From contig LUCM01001936.1 in NCBI GenBank assembly GCA_008360955.1, forward strand, positions 352,759 to 416,758: 64,000 bases of DNA. The letters run 5' to 3'. The stretch's first letter is position 1. Each line of letters opens with the position of its first letter. Positions 36,101 to 51,100 of the stretch are shown here, in pieces. The notes below the pieces were generated by a model. That model worked only from the letters and a program-made list of their open reading frames with translations, was not told where the DNA came from and made no database searches. The translations under genes were made by a program, and so were the position numbers. This DNA is from Fasciolopsis buskii (lineage: Eukaryota; Platyhelminthes; Trematoda; Plagiorchiida; Fasciolidae).

Positions 36101-39100
36101 TAAAGTGGGAATCATTACCATGAAAATTCGAGTGGCATAAAGTCACGTCAAATCCCGATAGTTGAGGCTTAGAAACAAGCCGTAACCTGAATTGCGTAAG
36201 GAAACTCGTTGGGTGAACCAGAATCAGACAAAAGTAAGGATAACCATTACCTTTTCGTGGAAAATGTACACATCGGTTTTTCATTTCAATGTAATATAAA
36301 GACTTGGTAAAAGATCAAAATCTTACTTATGAGGAAGAAAAGTGGAAAATTTTGCCTAACGAATCATTGCTGGAAAGGACCGGATGATAGGAAAACAAAA
36401 ATGAAATGAGTAACATTTTAGTGAATCGCCTGCAATGGTTCTTCCTTTATCAGTCACATTAGTATTATTGAATTTCGTGGGTCACTGGCTGAAGTCAGCA
36501 AGAAGAACGTAGCTGTTAGCCGACGTTCGGTGGCACGGAGACGTTTTACTGAGAGCAGCGAGACTATAAATTGGATATCGTGCGTTAACGACAAAAATAT
36601 GAAATTAGCATTTATTTCTGTTCTAGGATTATAGGTTCCAGAAGTAAACAGATCAATGGGGGTGGTAGCCATGGTAACTGAGGCTTTCTTTGAGCAAGCA
36701 GACAAAGGTGTTTACTGGCGGTTCCAAAGAAGGATGATCACTCACCAATGTAAAGATAAGTTGTTCATTTATGTAACTCTCAAAGGCCAGTTACGAGTTT
36801 TTTTAGTTAAGTATACTATAAGAACAAGTCAGCTTATTTTTTTCTTTTACTTCCTTTATTATTGAAATAACCATGTACGTCATTTTTCAGGAAGGAGGCT
36901 GCGGCCAACAGAGGGCTGCCAAGTGGGGAAGTTGACAGGCGGTGACCTTCACGTCCAAGCGCCACGGCCCTATCTGCTTGGCCACCGCCAGCCATTTCAG
37001 AAATCCACTCTCATGCTAGTTGTGATCAGCCGACATAGATGATCCCAATGGCGCACATCATTGTGATTTACCGGCAGGAAACCAACGAATACCAAACGTG
37101 ACGCTTTCCTGCCTGAAATAGGGTTTTATTGATTCTGGAATCAGCGATCATCTCAGTCCATTGACCAGTCAGTCATCGACCAGTCAAGTTAGACTGGCAA
37201 AAAGTAGCATTTGTCTAAAAATGAGTTCACTGACTATGCTAACCCGTCCGCATCTTGATAAGGCTAGCATAAAGGCCTACCAAAGAAGCATTTGCGTAAA
37301 TCGCTCTGGTTTTTTAAATTACAGTGAACATTAAAGCGAGCTTTGCTGTGGTGAACTAGCTCAGGACTGTTATTTGTTTAAGCCCCATTTGTTGTTTTGT
37401 CTGCCACTTCACAATCGCATACCCGTTCTGGGCTGCAGTGATGTGTTCGTTCAATTTGACAGCGTTTTCGAATATTTTCCTTATATAAAAAGAACAGTAT
37501 GGGATACCGTTTTACAACCACTGGTTACAATAGGTAACACCACGGCTTCATGAGGAACCTAATACCTTGGTAATCAAACTACAGTTCAGAAAGGCTTTGG
37601 TGAGTTTATCCACTTGACAAATAAGCTAACAATGAAAGACTCAAGCTGAACGTATACTCTGATGGCCTGTTCAGACTCCGCTTCTCAGTTATCGAGGGTA
37701 CTGAACAATTATTTAACTTATTATTTTGGTGTGATTTTTTCTCTGTTTGTCATTTACCTATGTTCTAAGTACAGAGTGTTGGGAGGTAGCAGCGAAAGTT
37801 CACGGTTGTAACAACCGAAATCGACAGATTTTCCTCCAAATTAGCTTGATTACTTTCAGTTGGTGCAACTATCTGATTCACAGTGATCTGCTCAAGATTT
37901 AGCTAACAGCTTACGAAATTTTCAGCTGAGGTGTCAAATGAGAAAATGAATGGCGAATAGTAAGCAAATATGGTGAAAATGAATAACGATTTGGAATGTA
38001 GAAGCTCTAATTACAGCGACACCAAGCATATCATCTGATACCTCCGGTAATTTCAGGGGAGAATCTTGCATAGCGCAACTCTGAAATAAAACTAACCCTT
38101 CCCAAGGTTACCCGTTGGTTGAGTTTCTCGTAAAGCCTTGCCATGTGATAGGCCGTCCACCTGGGTCTGTTTTCCAGCTTCATACGGCGAACACGTCTGT
38201 TCCTGAGGATAATTTACACACAGGTGTGCCTCCTGACAATGTTCGGTCACGGTGACTTTCACTATTGTCACTAGATTAAAGTAAGTGGCTGGCGAACAAC
38301 AGGAAGTCCAGCAAGACGGCTGGTCGGCTGCCGTCTAACCAAGTTTTGATGTGCCAGAGCAATGCGAAACAACCTGAAGAAGGAAGGCTGGATCATCAGA
38401 TGTGCGATATTTTAGAAATAGACTACAATCTGATACATTGCAAACTTTTGGTCGAAAAATGTCCAAAGTGATGTTGATTCTTTCTCTGCTCTCCTCCTCT
38501 TCAAGTTATTGAAACCCGAGACAATCTTTTCCGCTTATGAATCAGGAGATAAAACTAAATATTTTCAAGAGACTCAATTGTATGAGACCAACTGCATGAA
38601 TATTGCAATCGGTTTTCTTTCCTGCACCGTAAATCGTAATTTTAACAAGCTCTACTGGATCGATATTCACTCATTTGTTATCAACATCAGCAGCACTATT
38701 TCAGTCATATCAAAAGTCCTAGTCCTAGTCCTCCCGTCTTAACCAATGGAAGCAGATTCGTATGCTTTGTTTTACAAGAAAACACGTAAAACCTGTCCAA
38801 GTCTTCTCATCGAATACTTTACGATTTCATATCTACTCTATTCACTTTTTCCCTTAATCTAATGAATTTTGGTGATTTTACTTGCCACTTATGAGGGTAT
38901 AGGATGAAAATTTCGGTTCTTAGACAAGTTTTGAAGATTCGACTAATGAATTGCTGGATAGTTTTCACAGTTAGCTTTTGCGTTTTAAAAGAATTCTTTT
39001 TAATACATTTCCTCAGCCTTGGTTCCTCGTTTGCTTTCAGATTCTACAAACGTTACGCTTTTCGATAACGCAACCTCCCCGTCAGAAGAATATTACTAGT

Positions 39101-42100
39101 GAGTAGCGTGGCTGCCTTTCGACACGGTATCACTTCATTTGTAAATGAAATTTATCCATATCTGCAAACCTCGTTTCATAATGTGTCTTTACGTTGATCT
39201 TATTGGACATCGAAACTGAGCTAAACCGTGACAAAATGATCCGAAAAACTTTTATTCAAATCGACGATTGTCAGGCTGGAGGCTAAACCACCAGTTTCAT
39301 TTCAGCAGCATCACATTCTATTTCTCATTATGGCTTTTTAATATGCTCAAATGCATATGATCTGCCATTTGTGCGGTTGGGTCATATATTGTACAAGCTT
39401 GAAAAGAGAGGCCCTTTATGTATGCTGTTCCTCAGGTTTCTCAAACTATTGTACATGCACTTAGGAGTTCGTAAGTTCCTGATCAGCGTGCTGTTCTTGA
39501 AAACAACTGAAACACTTAATTTCGGTTCGAAGGCTGGGTCCAAGCCACCGTCGAATATATTCTGTCCTGCTGTCGGTGATTCAACCTCCGAAATTTATCG
39601 CTCGATGGAAAATTCCGTTGCACTCTTAAGCTGAAGATGGCCCTGCGTCTGTGTGAGCTGTATTCAAGTGACTTTTCTGTATCTTTTCAATCTAATGCCA
39701 AGTGACTTGCGGCATTGGTCCATTTTGCTCTTCATGAGTCCGGAGACTGTTCTTACTGGCCTAAATTTAACCGTAAGAATTGCGCAACGGAATCTAATCC
39801 GTCCGTTCTTCATATCTTTATCCTTCCCTTTAACTGTGCTGGAGTGAAACTATTACTGGATCTGACTCGACTTCAATGTACATACCACTGTAAGTAACAT
39901 TTGGTTGACCATTTCAACCTAGCAGTTGTGCGAGAATCATCGGCTGATACAAACTATGGATAGAGTTACACTGGCGGAGTCAATCAGGAGGCTGACCGAT
40001 TGAATAAAAGTTGGTGAAAAATTGAATTCTCGGTATAGATATACCGAACCTTCATGGGAATGCAAATGATCATGAATGGCAGAAATGAAGAAGCGTATAA
40101 CTGTCTTTTTTATTTTACAATTAGCTGTTGCTAACAGATCGAGAGCAGCTTGCTCAAGTCCTATGTAAAAGTGCAAGAACCAGGTTAGCGAATACCTAGT
40201 TGGACCTATAGGAACCCCTTTCCCTCAACAAGGTATTTTTGCACTACGTATTTACTTTGCAATGTATACGCATATTATGCATCGCATACTACATATACTG
40301 TACCATTTATGAAAGAACGAAGGAAACGTACAGGTCAGGTTTTTCCATAGGCCCAAAACTATCGACTACAGTTTTCAATATGAGTCTCCTACTACTTGCG
40401 AGTTCAAATATTCTTCGACTAAATTCACATTAGTTAACTCTCAAATTTTTTTAAAGGCTGATTCCGTTGGTTGTTTCATCCCGACGTTAGTATTCGTTTC
40501 GAACAACTTATTGATCTGGTCGTGCCAGATAAATGCTTTTTCCGTTTGTGTGTTCACGGAGAATATTTTGACGCAAACGTTTCCTGTCTAGTTACAGATT
40601 TTCCCCTGTGGATGTCTGCTGAGTCAAGTAGCAAATTCTACATTTCATATAAATCCGCTTTTTTTCACGAACATTGCAGCAATGAAGTACTACACCTGAG
40701 CTCTGGGATTGACGAATTGGGTGTTCCATCTTGGAAATTGGTTCTTTGTTTGGCTCTGTCTTGGCTTATTTGTGCATTGGCTGTGATCAAAGGTGTACAG
40801 TCTTTAGGAAAGGTAAGTCCCTTACACTGGCCGTTACTCTACAGTAGGGCATCAAAACCAAAGCAAACTATGACTCCTAGACTTTAGGAAAAAGAACCTC
40901 TTTCTCCATTCTTCATTTATTTTCTTCAATCGCAACTATGATCTCCATTTTTCATTGTTGACGAGCCACATCAGTTATTTGTAACTTAATAACAATTTTA
41001 CTGGCGCTCTTTTGGGTTATTTTTAACAATTCTTTGCACCATGGAAGTAACAGTGAGTAAAGTTTCCTTGTGATGAAGATTTTGCTAGATAGTTAGTAAT
41101 CGGAGATGTTGCGTTCACATTCATACTTGCATAGGACGTTCATTGTCTTTGAGTCTTTGACCTACAATTCCGCCGTCTTCTGCCGTTGCCGCTACCGTAC
41201 TGTTCACAAACTTTGAAGGTCTGTTTCGCATTTCCCAATATGTGGATGATGCGGACTGTTTCTTTTTTTTCAACAAGGAGAACAATGCTTACTATCCAGT
41301 TTGTAAAACGGTATCGTTTTCCGCCCACCCTTAGCACGCGAGGTGCTGTTTGCGCGTGACAATCACGTGAATTGTGGTCCAAATCTTGGTCAGAGGGGTG
41401 ACTCACAATCCGAATTTTCGCCATCGACTTCTGTCGGTAGTGTCTTGGTTAACAGAATCGTTTTGCCAAAACAATGAGTTGATATGCCTGGAGAAACAAA
41501 ATTTGGTACGTAAAAAGGATAAACATCCGCAACTTGAAAACAGGATTTAGTTGACAGTCTTCATTGTTTTATATTTTAGTTGCTGCGCTATTTACTATTT
41601 TATATTGATTTGTATTGCAGTGATTAACATTTAAGATAAAACTCAGTTTCTGCTATGACTCTGAAAATCTAAGTTGAATTGTTGACAAGAGCTGCAGATT
41701 TCAGAACAATCGTACATTGTCCCTGATCCCGTGCCGTAAAACCGTTGTGCACCTTGACTGATTTTCGGTGCATTTTGCGGGTAGAATCACTCCATTCTAA
41801 GTATGTGCGCACTTATGCTGTCATAGCACATTGTGCTACCTTAGACTCTAATTTGATACTGGTGAAGTGCTTCGATGAGTATCGTTCCGCGCTTCTCTAT
41901 GCTGCATTTTTCTCGGCGATTGCAAGTACCTACTTAAACCGAACACTGTTATTTTCGAAGTACTAGGCATTCCTTTTGAACCAGTGTCTCCCATAACCTG
42001 ACCGTTCCACCGACTCATACTGCAACGACACCGGTTACCAATTTGTTGTAATCTCATCTCGTTCTCGGCAAGTTTACTCTGGTAACGAAACAGCCTACGT

Positions 42101-45100
42101 AAGGAGGATCCGTGATTGGAACGGGGTGTTCCACCTTCACCAGTAGATAAGCAAACACAAGAGAATGCACTGTATCTGGGAGTTTAGGATTCATAAATGA
42201 GGCAAACAAAACCGCCTATGAGTTGTTTTGTATTTTGCCGATTTGCGGTTTTCGGCTGTAATTTGGCAATCATAGCTTGTACTCAAATAGTCCTATTTTT
42301 CTCCGCTAAATACCCGGTTGTCAATGCGGTTTAAATCAGACCGCACAGTGTTTTATTGTTTAAGCGTAAGCTTGCATTTTGGTGGTTATGGAACAGAAAT
42401 TAAGAGCTTCCTCTCCCCATAGTATAGCAGCACCGGTACTAGAAAGATTGCAACAATGTGAGTACACCACTACTCGACCTAAGTGGTTCACAGGTGAATT
42501 ACTTTAACGGTTAATTCTGGAGTGTAAAATGGGGAAAACGATCGAGTTCTGTGGCTTCAGCGATATTTGGGCAGGCCATTTAGTAGACATCCGAAGAATC
42601 TGTTCCACTTTCTTTATCCCAAATTCCTCACAAGCAGTTATAGGCAGAACACGTATATCTTCGAGCAGATCACAAAACGGAATAGAAGAAACATGACTAA
42701 TTAAAAGAAGCACCCAGGTAAACAGTTTAAAGTGTCTTTTCAATGGTCCAGTAAAGGTTAAGGGAGAAAGATTAACCTGACCTAACTAGGAAAAGGCGGA
42801 AATAAAATGTTACTTGAAACTGCCTGAGATTTCTGACGTTACTATTTGGACATGCCGTCAACAATGTCCGGAGATCAGTGAATATCGCAGGCTAAACCTG
42901 CCCCAGTTAATTTAAAGAACTGGATTCTGGGATAAGGAACATTACGAATGGTAAAACGGTTGTCAGGCAAGCAGAACGAGACACCCTGAAAATACACAAC
43001 ATTTGGATTTATTAGCCGAAGAACCACTGTTTATGATTTTTTCAGGGATCTAAGATGCGTTGTCTAGTTCATAATCAGTTGACATGGACTGACACACAGC
43101 TAATTCGTTAGCATAGTTGACGACAGAACCAGATAAACTATTGCAGAGGTGACTTAGTAAGTGGAGGAAGTAAGGAGCGAAAGAACAGCACCTTGAAGAA
43201 CAACAGAGTCATTAACTGGAAATTTGGACAATTTTCCTACAAATCTTTTGCTTTTCCTGTACCCGTCAAAATAGTTAATAAGCTGTGTTAGCTAATAAGA
43301 TTTGTAACTACTGGAACGAATCGCTCTAAGTAAAGGCAACCTAAAGATGGAGTCAAAAGTGGAAGAGTAATCAGGAAAAATCAAACTGAGTTTTGTGGAG
43401 TTGTTCAACGGTTGGCAAGTAGAAGGCAATAAATGTGGTATGGCAACGAAGATGCGGCCATGATGTTCATGTACCAGTTGCACATGGTCGGGTGAAGTCA
43501 CAGTGTACCTTGAGAGGCAGACGAATAGGGCAGGCTCAGTGAATTTCCAGAGTCCAGGTAAGAGCAATGGACAGAATTGTTTGGCCGGTTTGATGAGTGC
43601 AATACTGAGGATATGTGTTGATCGGCCAACAAGTCCTTCTTTCATTCCGACACAGTCTATTCGAATCCGTAAACGTTTTGCATCACGACTGCCTGGACCC
43701 TGATCACCAAAAATATAATCGGCATGCCTTATCATGTACTTCATGAGGTGCCACATCCTCAATAATTTCGGTATCACTCGTGTTGTTTGCCTGTTCTTTC
43801 AGTTCCAAATAAGGGGAAGGCACCTTCCCGTTGTACGTAGTAAAGACCTTCAAAATGACATCAAAAGTCAGAAATTTTCTCTGCGAAAACGGAAAGTTAT
43901 CTGCTTAAATTCAGAAGAATACTTGTAAGCAATACAAGTAGGGATCTTAGTCTGAAAGCAATGACAAACTGATCTCTCCTGGAGATGACACCGCGGAGAT
44001 TGACTAAGAAAGTATTGGATTGGCCTGGGAGATTTCTGTCAAGGGCTGTAGTGCAGTGAGTAGGTGAGAGACATGAATCCTTCAGGCCGAATGCAGTTGA
44101 CGAAGCCATAAGAGCGCGGTGAAAATTCCTACCACCAGATGAAGGTCATCATCCAGAGAAGAAATAATGAAAGGGATGAAAGAATCGAAAACACCAATTT
44201 CAAACTGAGTAGCGGAAGGAAGGTGTAAATACTACTGATAATAGTGTTACCAATGCGACAAAACCTACGATACTAGGAAAACGTTAAGCAGCCAGTGCCG
44301 CTGCATGCATAAGAAAAAAGCATCTGTGATTTTCCACATCATGAATAACATGTGATTACCCTCTACCGGGAGATATTTTGCATTGTTTTCTATCCTTTCG
44401 AAGGCAGTTATACCTCTCAAAAGACACGAGATAGTCATCGGTGTCACCAGCTAGGGCTCTTGTATGCATAGGACACACTGTGGTAAGTGCGTGAATCCAG
44501 CACGTCTGATAAGTAAACATAGAAGACGAATGCGGTGATGAATTCTTTTTGACAGTTAACTATCAAAATTTTATGATAAAACTGTTAAAGTGGGGCATAT
44601 CAGGAGAATTCAGTTCTCAATTTCGTCATAGCGCAACAAAACAACTTGGACTTATAGGGGTCGATCTACTTTACATACTGGTTATGTTGCAGTTTTTGGC
44701 CAGAGTAGCTGCAGACTGAGGACTAATTGTTTTTCTTTACAAACTTCCGGATTAGAAATTTTGGTTGCAATCGACTCCTCAATACATAATGTGACATTCT
44801 TCATGCGATTGGATTGATTTCTTGAGATTCTTTAGATGACGGTAAGCGAATTTTCAACGTCAGTTGAATGTCTCCTACTAATGCTCAGCAAAAGAGTTTC
44901 GAATGGCCTTTGTGACTCCCTTTCTTTACCAAGCCGGACGATTATCATGAATCCTCTCGGTCAAACTTCATTGGCGAAATCGCTGTATACCACTTCAAGA
45001 TTGAATTCAGAAAAAATAACACTGAACTGAGAAACTGTGAAATGAATGTTAAAAACTGTAAGTTCAATTTGAGAACAAGCAACTATGGCAAATCTCGCTC

Positions 45101-48100
45101 GTCCCTGGTGCTTCTCATTGGCCAAACTAGCATATCGGTAGACCGTCCAAGATCGGTCACCTGTCCTCTCACAAGCCTCGTGAAGAGAACTAAGACACCT
45201 CAGTGATCTATCGTGTGCATTAGTGGGTTGTCGTCAACGCATTGCGGTGCTCAGAGAAACAGATGACTAGTCATGGACTGGCGACTAATGTGCTTAACTG
45301 GCCAATGCGATACACCAAAGAGGAGCGGGATTTACCATGGCCGCCTGTTCTCAAATTAAACTTACAGTTTTTAGCAGTCATTTCACAGTTTCTCATTTCA
45401 ATGTTATTTTCTCTGACTTTAATCATAAAATGGTTTAGCCAGCTCTGCTGGGGTAAGTGAATTGATAAACACAGGTGTGGAGCACAATGATAGTCGATAT
45501 TTGAGTCCTTGAACAATAACCGTGTGATCTGTGTTGAATGATTTTAACTTGCTTCCATTAGGCCTTTTTGAGCTGCTCTTGTAAGGCGTCTTGAAAATAA
45601 TTCATGGAAGTTGTCGGGTAAGAAAGGAAGTGGCAAATATTTCCATCCTGCAGCGCCGGGTACTGCCTGAGTTTCAGCTTGTTCAGGTATTCGCTTTCAG
45701 GAAAGATATTACGCGATTGTTTCAGTTGGCTACAGGCAAACATTTGCTTTTCTCTCGTTATGCAAAACATTGTATTACTTTCTGTTCACGACTAAATGAA
45801 ACTGTGCTTTGTGGATTTCTTCACTGTCTCACCCACTTGGGCATGGCGTGTGCTGAGCCAGCTTTTTAGACGCAGGCCAGTTGCGCATTACCACGGTAGT
45901 ATTTTAGGATAAGAACGCAATATTTTCAGTTAGATGATAGCCATCGAATTACAGACCTGAATTCGCATGGGAATTTTCGCATCGCGAATTCAGATTTTCG
46001 AAGTAAATTTTGAGTTACACGACGGATGCGGAAGAAATTTCGTAATCTTTTATTTTTACGCTTTAACTAGGGATATAAAGAAAACTGGGTTTTTGACATA
46101 TTCATATGTGATATATGTGGATGATCGAGGCCTGGCTCCAATATTCCCACCAGACTATTTCTAGTTGGCTCCAATCTATCTTTATTCTTGTGCGGCTAAC
46201 CGAATAAAATGATGTGCTTCAAGAACGTAAACCTCAGCCGGATGCGTGGTTTATCTAAGAGGCAGTAAAGTTTAAAAATACCCAGATATTTTATGTAAAG
46301 AAATCAATGATGGAAAACGGCAACTCACTTCGTGCAAGCAGTCTTGGTGATTTCTTGTAATTCAGATGAGAATTTCTTACGCCACATAAGCATATGACAG
46401 TTTCCTTAAAATGTGCACATTTGACTACAAGCAAGAAATGGAGTAAATACTAATAATTTCTGCTTTAACAAATACTCAGATTATGAGGGGATCTTCGAAC
46501 TACTGACACTATGCCATGGATTTCCCCCTTCACATGGATAACATGTCCAGCTCACGGGATTGCCATGTATGACTGTGTTTGTTGGCTAACAGCACGTGTG
46601 ACCTCGGTATTCAAATCTGCTTTCAGTTTGTTTAATTTTCATGATGGTTATGGTTTGATCCTTAGCCGTTTAATGCTGCGTGGTCGAAACGAAAATCGGA
46701 GTTTACTGGCATGAGATTAGTAGTTGTTAGAACCACCTGGAATGAGTTTAAGTGAACGGATTTTCTCTAAGATCCTTTGGCTTCTCAGTTCTCTGCCAAA
46801 CGAAAAGCAGGAAATCGAGCTGTACATGCAATTCTGGCCAACTCAAATTAACTAAATCTATTTAGATCAACATATGCAATTTTGCAATCGAATTCGAGAA
46901 CTTAAACCAAAATCCCTCTAGTCCTCCGCGGCACGGATCCTGCCCCTTTTGGATGAATTATACGCGGCTTCCACTTCATTCCTTTTAATTCATCCGCCAA
47001 CAAACAGTTTGGTTTACATTTATCGACTTTTACGATCAATCGGGTCAGACCAATACTACGATTGGATCTTAAAAAAAAGTGGTGGACCATTTGATGTGTC
47101 ATTTGTAGGGATATGCATTTTCCAATTACTCGGTCTTGTCGTTATAGAAGATGGGAACCCAACATTTTCTTGAATGCTGTTAGTTTTCCTCTGTGCTTCC
47201 TGTGGAATTGGAATGATTACTCGCGTTCATGGAAACGCTGGTTTGCCGTTAGATTTAGCGAAAAAATGCATTGGACACAAATGCGCACAATTTTAAACAT
47301 CTATTGATAATGTGAAAGCTGGGCTATTCCAGAAATTTTCTGCCATTGTGCTTCCTCCTCAGGACGAACTCCCGAGCAGCGACCAAGTCCCCCTCGAACT
47401 AGAACGCTGCTGCAGTCCTGATTCATACTTATCCGACAAACATCCACTCTTTCGAGCGTAAGCACATTTGTCCTGCCCGGAGATTTCTTGTCTAGAAGAC
47501 GGCTTTATGCTTTTCCACAGTTTGGTCCTTCCAACCAGATGGCGAATCGAAATGGGACTGCGAGAGAGGTACACGATTATGTGATCGTAGTCGTCAGTTC
47601 CCAATCGGCAGAGATGTATGCGCATCGGCTATGCATGCGGCAGGGGTACCAGCAAACATTCATTGGCTGAAGGAGGGTCATTAAAGACCAGCTGACCCAT
47701 CTCCTTGATCTTCGAAAACTGAGTGATTTTCGCGTTTTATCTTCCTCCAAACGTGCTAATGGGAAAACTCCAAAGGTGCACGAGTTAAATACTGTTTTGG
47801 GAGCAGTCGCTAGATAACCACAAGGGACTGTGCTCCCGGACCCTGTTCATGAGAGCTTAAGTGGTCTGCAGCATACCAAAACCGAAAATACAAAAAGTGC
47901 GTTCCAGTAAACTAAATACCTTATAAGCTTCATAGGATGATTTGTGTCTGAAGTGAATAGGGAAACATGCCAATGATCACAATTAGACAGAAGATCCACT
48001 CTACCGTACTTCAAGGACGTAACTGAAGTAATTGCGATGTTGCTTCAATCTTAAGGAATTACCATTGCTAACAGACCGTCTAAAACTAGAAGACTCAATA

Positions 48101-51100
48101 AATCGAGTAAAGGGAGAGCTCAAGACGGAAAAAAGGACAAAAATTAATTATGAAATCAAATGCATGAAGTTGAAAAAATTCTAAATTTGCCAAACTGAGA
48201 GAAAAAAGACCAAACGAATGTACGAACACCAATTGCTGCAAGGAAAAATAATTCATTTCTTTCTATGTCCATTCGCAGGTCCAGCTAACTGAGGTGTGTT
48301 AACCTAACTGTGGCTTGCGTAGCGAATGCCCACACGCCTCTGCCGACAGATGAATAACGACTTTCACCATACAAGAGAACGCAACTATCATAGTCGTTCA
48401 TTCGGGACATCCAGGATACCATTTCAAGATTGATTTCGGAAAAATTTACCCTTTATTATTTGGCATTCCTTGGTACTCCGAAATTAGCTGCCGATTTCTG
48501 TGACGAATAAGTAACCAGAAGTGTGAAGTGGATTTTAGTATGTTTGTCCCCAGCTCACGTTACTGCCCCAGTCAGCTACCGTTTAAGTCGTATTAGATAT
48601 CACCTGAACCAGTTGTAATATAATTTTCTGAGTTTTAACTTTGGTCCAGGTCTATACTTGAAGTCTTTCAGGTTTAGAAGAACTGCCAGTTATATAGACA
48701 ATTTGCGATAGATTTTATCGGTTTATCATATGCTAGCTTGTGCACCTACTTATGCAAGCATACAACTGATATCCACGTGATGAACGTGCATAGAAACTCG
48801 TAATAACGAGTTGTTGCATGTGTGTATTATTCCATTTTGTTGTTCAAATAGAGGCAATATTTAAGTTGATCAACAAACCGATAAATTGTTTACTGAGGAT
48901 GTGTTAAATCGGGCAAATTAGCCGCTCCGACCGGTTGCCCCGCGTTTGTTGCCAGTCCTGGATTCTCTTCATTCTGGCGAGGATCAACTTGTAGATTGAG
49001 GCACTCTTTCACCAGTTTAAATCTAACCAGAGAGCATAAGCGTTTTGTAATTGGATTATCACTGTCAATAACTCCCGCAGCTTGGCTCAGGCATCTCGAT
49101 TCTATCTGAAATTTCATTAAGTTTAACAGACCTTATCGATCAACTGGCTTCTGGTCGACCTGATCGATTCGTCTAGTCGTCGCGGTCAAACGATCTATAT
49201 GGGTTTGTTCAGCTCAAAGCTCATTAATCCATCGTCTATCGTCTCTCGGGTTCGTTGTTTCTTCGTTAGTCTTCACTTTGAACCCAGCCGCTGCTAACCT
49301 CAGAAAGTGCCACGAACATAAGCTCACCATTTCTGTGTCCCTAAACTAGGGCAAATAGTTGACTCTGACCTTTTTGTTTATGTTGTGAGAGTCTGACCAA
49401 CATAGTCAATTCCTCAAAGAAAACGCCACTCACTGGGTTAAAATTCATGCTTCCCAGACGGCGAAAACGGTTCGACAGGATAGTTGCGGAATTCCTGGCT
49501 GCTATTCCGATACTTTTGATTCCCCTTCAGTCTACAAGTGTATGATCTGACTGACGGATATTTAAACGCGGGTGGTGCACACTCGTAAGCAGGCAAGAAT
49601 GAATACCAATGCATATGCACAAACTATCATATATTTACTTTATTCCTGGATCATCACCAGCCATTGAGCTGGTGACCTTGATATTACATGTTTCCTCTAT
49701 GCGTAACCCAGGCAGACGACCACAATTAGACAGTGCGCTTCGCAACAAACGAGGGCGCTATGAACACCTAGCCGTAAAGTGCATGCAGAAACTGAACAGC
49801 TGAACAATACAACATTGGGTACACATCGGCTGCCACATTTATTAATAAATACTAACCAAACCAGCCGTACTCTTCCCGTACTAAGGTAACATTACCGTAG
49901 ACTTCGGAGATAGTATTGTAGGCCTTTTGATATACGAACTCTGAAGGAGGTTATTAAGTGTGGGGGAAAACCAATTTTCTTTATACGGTAGAATACTGGA
50001 TATATTGATTCCAGTAGAGTTATCACACAGATTTTTAACATTTTATTTGGGGTAGCATTCGTCCCCCAGGGGATTTGTGTCGTTCATTGTTTGGACAGCA
50101 AAGATTTCCCATTGGTTGGAGGGTTCAGAGTCACTTGCTTATTCCTCTTTATCGAGTGGTGACACCATACCGGCGGATTGAGTGGGAGGCTATTATGTGA
50201 TTGACTACATTGTCTGGCAAACCTTTGAAGATTCCCTTCGGATCCCGATGTTAGAAGGCTGATTTCATCACAAGTGGCATGAATGAAATTAGCTGCTTGC
50301 TCTCCATGGAGGCAGACAGAGTGAGAAAATTCATCCAAGGCCCCGAACCATGGCTGTAGTTTCCACCCTGACTACAATTTCAGACCGGTATCTGTTATTG
50401 TTACTTTTCATTGCTCGTGCTTTCGTAGAGAAAATTTGTTTGTTGGATGCGTTTTGCAGTTTCGCACACTCGGTCTTGATGCAGCCGTCAGTGGTTCCTG
50501 CTGACGTACAGTCGTTGGTTTCTGATTTTGCACAATACACTCTTATAATGGATGTTCTTAGCTCTGTCTGCGGCATCTCTATGAATGCCAGATATAGAAA
50601 ATCCGTTGAAGTTTTATAAGACCTGAACATCGTCTAAGATTTTTAACTTGGCGAAATCAATTCTGCAAGAATGAGCTTGAAGCAAGCGCGTACTTGTTGC
50701 GCTGCTCCAGTAGGCCCGAAAGCTCTCAGTCGATCGTTTTCAGCGTAACAGTAAGATATGGTCAATCAGAAACACTGTCTTACCATCTTTGGAGTACAAA
50801 GTCAATAGATGCATCTTTTCTCCTTGGGAAAGGGTACCGATGGCTATTAGCCGAATGAGATTTTCAAGCATGGCACGGCGGTCACTATTTTTCTATCGAC
50901 CTCCGAGACTTCATTTTCGACATGGACATGTGACTACTGGTCCGGGCAAGATTTTGCGCTTCAGGGTTTGACTGAGTACATTTTCCAATTTATGGAGAAC
51001 AAATTTTGTTGTCTCAATCCAGTTCTAGAGTTTTATCCTAGAATATAATCAGGATCGCCTAAGAAGAGTTGCTTCTGACAACTGGTAAAACTAGCCATCA

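Noticed and set aside
43292..43777. Longest ORF of the window (161 codons, minus strand) in SLC6 intron 5
   Set aside because: No recognised motif, no clear promoter, splice or poly(A) context. One ORF of this length is not surprising among all frames of 64 kb.
47359..47670. Overlapping ORFs on both strands that seemed retroelement-like
   Set aside because: No conserved motif could be named and the frames are interrupted.
50084..50630. Mirror ORFs on both strands in intron 5
   Set aside because: Overlapping open frames on opposite strands with no homology; likely chance.
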